From the NCBI RefSeq assembly GCF_003201835.2, contig NZ_CP029289.2:372001-436000 (forward strand): a DNA stretch of 64,000 nt, in the 5' to 3' direction. The position numbers and the translations under genes are program-made. This stretch comes from Acidianus brierleyi (GTDB taxonomy: Archaea; Thermoproteota; Thermoprotei_A; Sulfolobales; Sulfolobaceae). The notes under the pieces were generated by a model. The model ran no database searches, was not told where the DNA came from, and worked only from the letters and a program-made list of their open reading frames with translations. This document shows, piece after piece, positions 59,454 through 64,000 of this stretch. How positions within the stretch are numbered: the stretch's first letter is position 1; each line of letters opens with the position of its first letter.

Positions 59454-60400
59454 TGATAGAGGGAAAAGCTCTTAAAATATTTTTTAAATCTAGAGAGAAG
59501 TTAATAAAGGCGGTAGATGATATAACTATAAAATTACAAAAAGGTAGAATATTGGGGATTGTTGGCGAATCAGGTAGTGGGAAGACCACTTTGATTAGAG
59601 CTTTGATGGGATTACAGAAAATAGATGATGGAATAATTTTATATAATGATAAAGATATTTCTAAGTTGAAGTCTAAAGAATGGAAGGAATTTAGGAAAAA
59701 TAATCAAATGATATTTCAGGATCCTTTTGATGCTATGGATCCAAGATTCAAGGTATATGATACTGTAGCAGAAGGTATAAGGGCTCAAGGTATTGCTTCT
59801 AGTAAACAAGAAGAGAAAGAGCTTGTATACAATACCTTGAGTAAAGTCGGATTAACTCCACCAGAAAAATTTTCCGATGTTTTTGTTACTCAATTATCTG
59901 GAGGTCAGTTACAGAGAGTCTCTATAGCAAGGAGTCTTGTATTGAAACCAGAAATTATAGCTGCAGATGAGCCTGTATCTATGCTTGACGTATCAATTAG
60001 AGCAGGAATTCTAAATATATTTTTGGATCTGAAAGAAACTGAGAATGTGGGTTTCGCAGTTGTCTCGCATGATCTATCTACTTTGTCATACATTGCCGAC
60101 GAACTGTATATAATGTATATGGGTCGCTTTATGGAATCTGGAACTGTTGATGATATAATAGAGAAACCACTAAATCCATATACACAAGCCTTATTATCGG
60201 CAATTCCAGAACCTGATCCTAAACATAGAGGAAATGAAATAACGTTGAAGGGGGAAATCTCTTATGATCATTTTAAATATGGTTGTAGACTTTATCCAAG
60301 ATGCCCATTCGCCATGGATATATGTGCCAAAGAAGCTCCTCAGCCGATTGAGGTTTCTCCTGGACATGTAGTGGCATGCCATCTTTATTTAAGGAGATAA
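59453..60400 (+). CDS. ABC transporter ATPase, DppF/OppF type
   Basis: 315 residues from ATG 59453, which overlaps the previous TAA; an ATG at 59429 is inside dppD. Walker A GESGSGKTT, signature LSGGQLQRV, Walker B IAADEPVSMLD and H-loop VSHDLS. The C-terminal CRLYPRCPFAMDIC plus VACHL repeats the cysteine motif of the partner. It completes a DppBCDF-type importer for peptides or sugars. Confidence 0.92.
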   Translation: MIEGKALKIFFKSREKLIKAVDDITIKLQKGRILGIVGESGSGKTTLIRALMGLQKIDDGIILYNDKDISKLKSKEWKEFRKNNQMIFQDPFDAMDPRFKVYDTVAEGIRAQGIASSKQEEKELVYNTLSKVGLTPPEKFSDVFVTQLSGGQLQRVSIARSLVLKPEIIAADEPVSMLDVSIRAGILNIFLDLKETENVGFAVVSHDLSTLSYIADELYIMYMGRFMESGTVDDIIEKPLNPYTQALLSAIPEPDPKHRGNEITLKGEISYDHFKYGCRLYPRCPFAMDICAKEAPQPIEVSPGHVVACHLYLRR

Positions 60401-60401
60401 G

Positions 60402-60893
60402 ATGCAAGAAGAGTTAGAGAATCCATTAAGTAAATCGGAAAAGATATTTGCAATTTTTTTAGTGATTTTATCAATTATTATATCTTATCTGGAAGGGAAT
60501 ATTCCTTTATATCTATCTATATGTAGTTTATCAGTATTTGTTCTACTCTATAGATTCTATAGTATAGTTAAAATGCTAACTCAAAATAAGTATGAAGTAA
60601 ATATAATACCAAAAGTTAGATACGAAAAAACAAGGTTTATTAATCTAACTATAATAGTAATGCTATTCTTATTCGTTCCCTTTGCTCTATTATATTTATT
60701 ACCATTACGCTTATGGATAACAGCAACTTTAGGTATTATATCATTATGGCCTATTAGTTCACTATTAGCGTCTTTAATTATATATAAGATTGAAAGGAAG
60801 TTTAACGGAAGATTATTCAGATATTATATTATAGAAGAAAAATTAGGAGAAGTTGTAATAAAGGAATATGGATATAAGATAATCAAGTCATAG
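60402..60893 (+). CDS. Small membrane protein at the end of the ABC operon
   Basis: A 163-residue protein with four hydrophobic helices in two pairs (IFAIFLVILSIIISYLEG, YLSICSLSVFVLLYRFY; LTIIVMLFLFVPFALLYLLPL, ATLGIISLWPISSLLASLIIY) and a short cytoplasmic C-terminus. No family recognised. It starts one base after the dppF stop, so it belongs to the transporter transcript. Confidence 0.7.
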   Translation: MQEELENPLSKSEKIFAIFLVILSIIISYLEGNIPLYLSICSLSVFVLLYRFYSIVKMLTQNKYEVNIIPKVRYEKTRFINLTIIVMLFLFVPFALLYLLPLRLWITATLGIISLWPISSLLASLIIYKIERKFNGRLFRYYIIEEKLGEVVIKEYGYKIIKS

Positions 60894-61302
60894 ATTTTTC
60901 GTATATTTTAAATTTGTCTATAAGTTCTTGAGGAATTTCAGTAGCTTTCCACTTTTCTGGATCCACGCATACCATTACCAGATAGCCTGTTGTCAATAAT
61001 TCGCCTTTTCTCTTTATTTCAAATGAATATTTTATAGCCTTTTTAGAGAGAAGTTCTGCAGTAACTTCCACGTCAAGTTCATCCCCTAATTTAGCTGATT
61101 TCATGTATTTAGCAGAAGATTCTACTACAACAAACCATACTCCTCTGTATGCTAAAGTTTCTGTGGAATCTCCAAAAACTTCTTTAGAAAAATTAGTTAC
61201 AGCATCAGTAAAAAACCTATAATATGCAGCATAATGCGCTACTTGCTGAAAATCTGTATCATAAACCTTAACTACTTCTTTATTTACATACCTTATAGCC
61301 AT
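60883..61302 (-). CDS. Hotdog-fold acyl-CoA thioesterase (4HBT/YbgC type)
   Basis: A 139-residue single hotdog domain. VKVYDTDFQQVAHYAAYYRFFTDA holds the catalytic Asp of the YbgC/4-hydroxybenzoyl-CoA thioesterase family (YDTD in place of the common R-x-x-D-x-D), followed by the central helix and strands (LGDELDVEVTAELLSKKAIKYSFEIKR). Hydrolyses a short acyl- or aryl-CoA; substrate unassigned. Convergent with the ABC operon, 11-bp overlap. Confidence 0.8.
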   Translation of the reverse strand: MAIRYVNKEVVKVYDTDFQQVAHYAAYYRFFTDAVTNFSKEVFGDSTETLAYRGVWFVVVESSAKYMKSAKLGDELDVEVTAELLSKKAIKYSFEIKRKGELLTTGYLVMVCVDPEKWKATEIPQELIDKFKIYEKSMT

Positions 61303-61332
61303 AAGTATTTAGTGTTACTTAAAGTAAAAAAT

Positions 61333-61737
61333 CTATACGACGTTCTCTTCTATTGATTTTTTAATAGTCAAAGAGAGGAAATTTTCAAGGAACTCAGAAT
61401 TATCTTTTGTGACAACAATTTCTTCAATTTTTTGAATTTCAAAAATTTTCCATTTATGTATATTTTTAAATTTTACAGCTATTACTGCCTTTCCATCCAT
61501 AGTAAACATTGAAAGAAATTCAAATAACTTTCTAATTTGAATTTCTCTTACTTTAACCTTATCTTCCCAAGTACTTTTACATTCTATAGCTAATAATAAG
61601 TTTCTCTTAGTAGCAAATATGTCTGGCAAAGGATTTGAGGAAGAGTTTGAAGTTGGTATTCTTACAGCGTAAAAACCTTCAGATTTAAGTATAGAGACTA
61701 ATTCTCTTTCGGCGTTCTTTCCTATATCCCTGTTCAC
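61333..61737 (-). CDS. hje: Holliday junction resolvase Hje
   Basis: A 134-residue archaeal resolvase nearly identical in pattern to Sulfolobus Hje: MNRDIGKNAERELVSILK with Glu10, PTSNSSSNPLPDIFATK with Asp39, and IECKSTWEDKVKV with Glu52 and Lys54, the PD-(D/E)xK active site. It cuts four-way DNA junctions as a dimer, with preference for the continuous strands. The motif SNSSSNPLPD distinguishes it from the paralogue Hjc. Confidence 0.92.
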   Translation of the reverse strand: MNRDIGKNAERELVSILKSEGFYAVRIPTSNSSSNPLPDIFATKRNLLLAIECKSTWEDKVKVREIQIRKLFEFLSMFTMDGKAVIAVKFKNIHKWKIFEIQKIEEIVVTKDNSEFLENFLSLTIKKSIEENVV

Positions 61738-61762
61738 TCTTAAATAATAGGAATTGAAAGTC

Positions 61763-62950
61763 TTATAAGTTAGTTGCTTTTTGTGAAATAGATCCTCTAG
61801 GCCATGTTAGTAACGTCGCCATAACCACTGTTAATGAAGCATAACCCATAATGTTACCCCATACAGACGCTGAAGATAAGCCGTAAATTTGAACTAATGA
61901 TCCCATTATTATTGAGCCTATACCCCCTATTACGCTTCCTAAATTGTAAGACAATCCAGTAAGTGCAGATCTAACTTCTGGAGGTACAGATTCTACTATT
62001 AATAATGGAGCTAATGGCCAAAATCCAGTTGATACTGAATATAACATTAATCCAGAAAGTATAGTTGGTGGGGAACGTAAATAGAACGAAATAGGTAACA
62101 TAAAAGGTAAACCTATCATTTCTCCTATTACTCCTCCTATTATTAGTTTTCTTTTACTTATTCTATCTGCTAGTCTCCCAAAAATTATAAATGATATTCC
62201 CAATGCTATATTCGAAACTAGCATTATTGAACCCACAAAATTTTTAGATAATCCAATGCTTTCAGAAAATTCTGGATAAACTGCGAATATGGAATAATAA
62301 GAGAAGAACATTCCAGAAATTATTACTGAAGATCTAATTAGAACTGAGTAGTACTCCTTTATGTCTACTTTAATTTTACTTATTTTAATACTTACATTTT
62401 TAACTTTTAACTGAATATATGGCAATAATATTAAAGGAAGTGCTCCAGTTAATAGAAATATTCTCCAACCTATACCTTCCATATAAGGCGAGAATAAAAT
62501 AAAAGCCATACCAGTAAATGCATAGCCCATTCCATAACCGGCTTGAACTATACCATTTATTAATCCTCTAAGGTTAATAGGAGCATTTTCGTAAGCTATT
62601 ACTGTTCCTGCTGTCCATTCTGCACCCATAAAAAGTCCTTGTAGACTTCTCGCTAACAAAAGTATAATTATGTCTGGAGAAAAAGCCATTATACCTTGAA
62701 ATAAAGCGTAACCTGCTGTACCTAGAATCAATATTATTTTTCTTCCTCTAATATCTGCTATTTTTCCAAATACATATCCACCTATTACTCTAAATATTAA
62801 TCCTAAGGCAAATAGTAAAGTTCCATCGACTGTATTTAAACCTAAGTATTTTTCTAGATATTCATATACGTAAGTAATAATTAATAGATCATAAATATTT
62901 CCAGCCCATGCAAAGAAGGACGCTATTGTAGCGTGAATATAACATTTCAT
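61763..62950 (-). CDS. MFS transporter
   Basis: A 395-residue 12-helix carrier; GNIYDLLIITYVYEY in helix 1, GKIADIRGRKIILILG between helices 2 and 3 and GLFMGAEWTAGTVIAYENAP in helix 4 put it in the same symporter group as the 18450 and 36279 genes. Substrate unknown. The 26 bp between it and hje suggest possible joint transcription, though a functional link is not obvious. Confidence 0.87.
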   Translation of the reverse strand: MKCYIHATIASFFAWAGNIYDLLIITYVYEYLEKYLGLNTVDGTLLFALGLIFRVIGGYVFGKIADIRGRKIILILGTAGYALFQGIMAFSPDIIILLLARSLQGLFMGAEWTAGTVIAYENAPINLRGLINGIVQAGYGMGYAFTGMAFILFSPYMEGIGWRIFLLTGALPLILLPYIQLKVKNVSIKISKIKVDIKEYYSVLIRSSVIISGMFFSYYSIFAVYPEFSESIGLSKNFVGSIMLVSNIALGISFIIFGRLADRISKRKLIIGGVIGEMIGLPFMLPISFYLRSPPTILSGLMLYSVSTGFWPLAPLLIVESVPPEVRSALTGLSYNLGSVIGGIGSIIMGSLVQIYGLSSASVWGNIMGYASLTVVMATLLTWPRGSISQKATNL

Positions 62951-63100
62951 AAAATGGAGAATAATTTATAAAATAAAATAATTAATTTAAAGGTTATCTA
63001 GATGCTATTTATATTTTATTCATATAGCTTATATATTACGGTTTATGTAAAAGTAGTTAAATCAAAAAATATTTTTAAATTTCCATATTGAATGCTACTT

Positions 63101-63337
63101 ATGAGCGAAGAAAAAGTATTATCTTCTCCTATAAAGAGAAAGATAGTATATTTATTAAAAACTGATGGTCCAATGATTTTTAAGACAATAAAAGATGAAA
63201 TTTCTATATCTTCTGATTCTTTAAAAATCGCATTAAACGATCTTGAAGCTGACGGGATAATTAAGAAAAAGAAAGGTAAGATAGAACTTACAGAATTAGG
63301 GAAAGAAATTTCTCAAAAAATTTCTTCTATGGAGTAG
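63101..63337 (+). CDS. Small winged-helix DNA-binding protein
   Basis: 78 residues from ATG 63101; TTTTTAAAT at 63072-63080 is about 25 bp upstream of it, so the ATG at 63092 is less likely. SSPIKRKIVYLLKTDGPMIFKTI, DSLKIALNDLEADGIIKKKKGKIELTELGKEI is a minimal ArsR/MarR-like winged helix without a ligand domain. Target unknown; it is convergent with the agmatinase-family gene (11-bp overlap). Confidence 0.75.
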   Translation: MSEEKVLSSPIKRKIVYLLKTDGPMIFKTIKDEISISSDSLKIALNDLEADGIIKKKKGKIELTELGKEISQKISSME

Positions 63338-64000
63338 TACTTTTTGCTAAAACGCTCATTCCCTCATATAGGATATTTGCGGCTAGCATTGATGTTATTT
63401 CGCTAACATCGTAAGGGGGAGAAACTTCAACAACGTCAAAGCCTATTATATCAAACTTAAAACTTCTCACTATTTCTAAAATGTCGAAACTCGTTAATCC
63501 CCCAACCTCGGGCGTTCCAGTGCCTGGAGCAAAAGCAGGATCTACAACGTCAATATCTATAGAAACGTAAGTTTTGCCCGAAGGGAGTTGCTTTTTAACT
63601 TCTTCCAATTTATATTTTAAATCTCTTATTGTGAAGCTCTTTATTTTTAGTCTTTTTGAATCCTCTATATCGTCTTTAGAATATAGTGAACCTCTAATTC
63701 CCATTTGAACAACTTCTTTTAATAGTCCTTCTTCTAAAGCTCTTCTGAGCCAAGTACCGTGAGTATATTTTTTACCCCAATAAGAGTCCCAAAAATCATA
63801 ATGGGAGTCTAAATGAACAAGATTCACTTTACCGTAAGTTTTATACATAGCTCTAAGTACAGGTAATGTTATAGAATGATCTCCTCCTGCTATGAAAGGT
63901 ATAGCATTTATTTTACTAACTTCTTCTTCTATTATTCTCATACTATCCTCTATATAACCAGGAATTGCATTAACATCACCTGCATCGCACATGTTTAGCG
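63327..64000 (-). CDS. speB: Agmatinase/arginase family ureohydrolase (5' end outside window)
   Basis: The frame continues past the right edge, so the N-terminus is missing; about 223 residues are visible. Binuclear manganese motifs: GGDHS, HLDSHYDFWD (DxHxD), THGTWLRRA, and SIDIDVVDPAFAPGTGTPE (DxD). These residues fit agmatinase, which makes putrescine and urea from agmatine; other guanidino-acid ureohydrolases share the motifs. Polyamines are abundant in Sulfolobales. Confidence 0.85.
   Translation of the reverse strand, partial: LNMCDAGDVNAIPGYIEDSMRIIEEEVSKINAIPFIAGGDHSITLPVLRAMYKTYGKVNLVHLDSHYDFWDSYWGKKYTHGTWLRRALEEGLLKEVVQMGIRGSLYSKDDIEDSKRLKIKSFTIRDLKYKLEEVKKQLPSGKTYVSIDIDVVDPAFAPGTGTPEVGGLTSFDILEIVRSFKFDIIGFDVVEVSPPYDVSEITSMLAANILYEGMSVLAKSTTP

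Overview
The window is chromosomal DNA of an AT-rich, thermoacidophilic crenarchaeon of the order Sulfolobales; an Acidianus- or Sulfurisphaera-like genome is the likeliest, but the genus is inference. The evidence is a zinc-containing dicluster ferredoxin, a two-subunit 2-oxoacid:ferredoxin oxidoreductase with a fused alpha chain, a Sulfolobus-type 2-keto-3-deoxygluconate aldolase, the resolvase Hje, many leaderless promoters (TATA box about 24-29 bp before the start codon), and surface proteins with Ser/Thr-rich stalks. No rRNA, tRNA or CRISPR array was recognised.

Layout. 0-5 kb: end of an MFS transporter, a small DUF5752-like protein, Elp3, ThiI and KDG aldolase. 5-12 kb: a GC-rich structured RNA island, then a tightly overlapping operon for a membrane complex related to hydrogenase-4 and complex I. 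Its large subunit has lost the cysteines that hold the [NiFe] site, so it is an energy-converting-hydrogenase-related (Ehr) complex and not a hydrogenase. Two tiny overlapping genes end the operon. 12-15 kb: a decayed secreted-protein gene and small orphans (COQ7/ferritin-like, SWIM zinc finger, helical repeat). 15-24 kb: class III aminotransferase, dihydrolipoamide dehydrogenase, PadR regulator, an MFS carrier and a divergent hydantoinase/oxoprolinase pair. 24-40 kb: two surface proteins, a membrane-anchored tandem AAA ATPase, aldehyde dehydrogenase, an orphan molybdopterin oxidoreductase, 2-oxoacid:ferredoxin oxidoreductase, a 44-residue ribbon-helix-helix protein, ferredoxin Zfx, MFS, a hyaluronan-synthase-like glycosyltransferase and an SMP-30 lactonase.

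40-52 kb is the accessory region. Three related IS605/IS1341-type elements lie here: a tnpB-less derivative (40565-41291), a full element with an apparently intact TnpB (44416-46137), and a decayed copy (51095-52097). All three start directly after TTTAT and end in AGTTCAC, which defines the likely TnpB target-adjacent motif and the base from which the guide RNA reads. The first two are inverted and flank a regulator/ABC-exporter cassette. The full element splits a gene whose frame is restored on removing it. The decayed copy sits exactly on the stop codon of an NRAMP-type transporter gene without changing the protein. The NRAMP promoter carries two 16-bp palindromes 21 bp apart.

52-64 kb: a peptide/sugar ABC uptake system whose binding protein appears circularly permuted, followed by a thioesterase, Hje, an MFS carrier, a small winged-helix regulator and a partial agmatinase-family gene.

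How the genes work together: 2-oxoacid:ferredoxin oxidoreductase and Zfx form an oxidase/acceptor pair, and the Ehr complex is a plausible site for re-oxidising such a carrier (inference). HyuA/HyuB and the divergent MFS gene look like an uptake-plus-hydrolysis unit. The ABC transporter genes at 52-61 kb form one functional locus.
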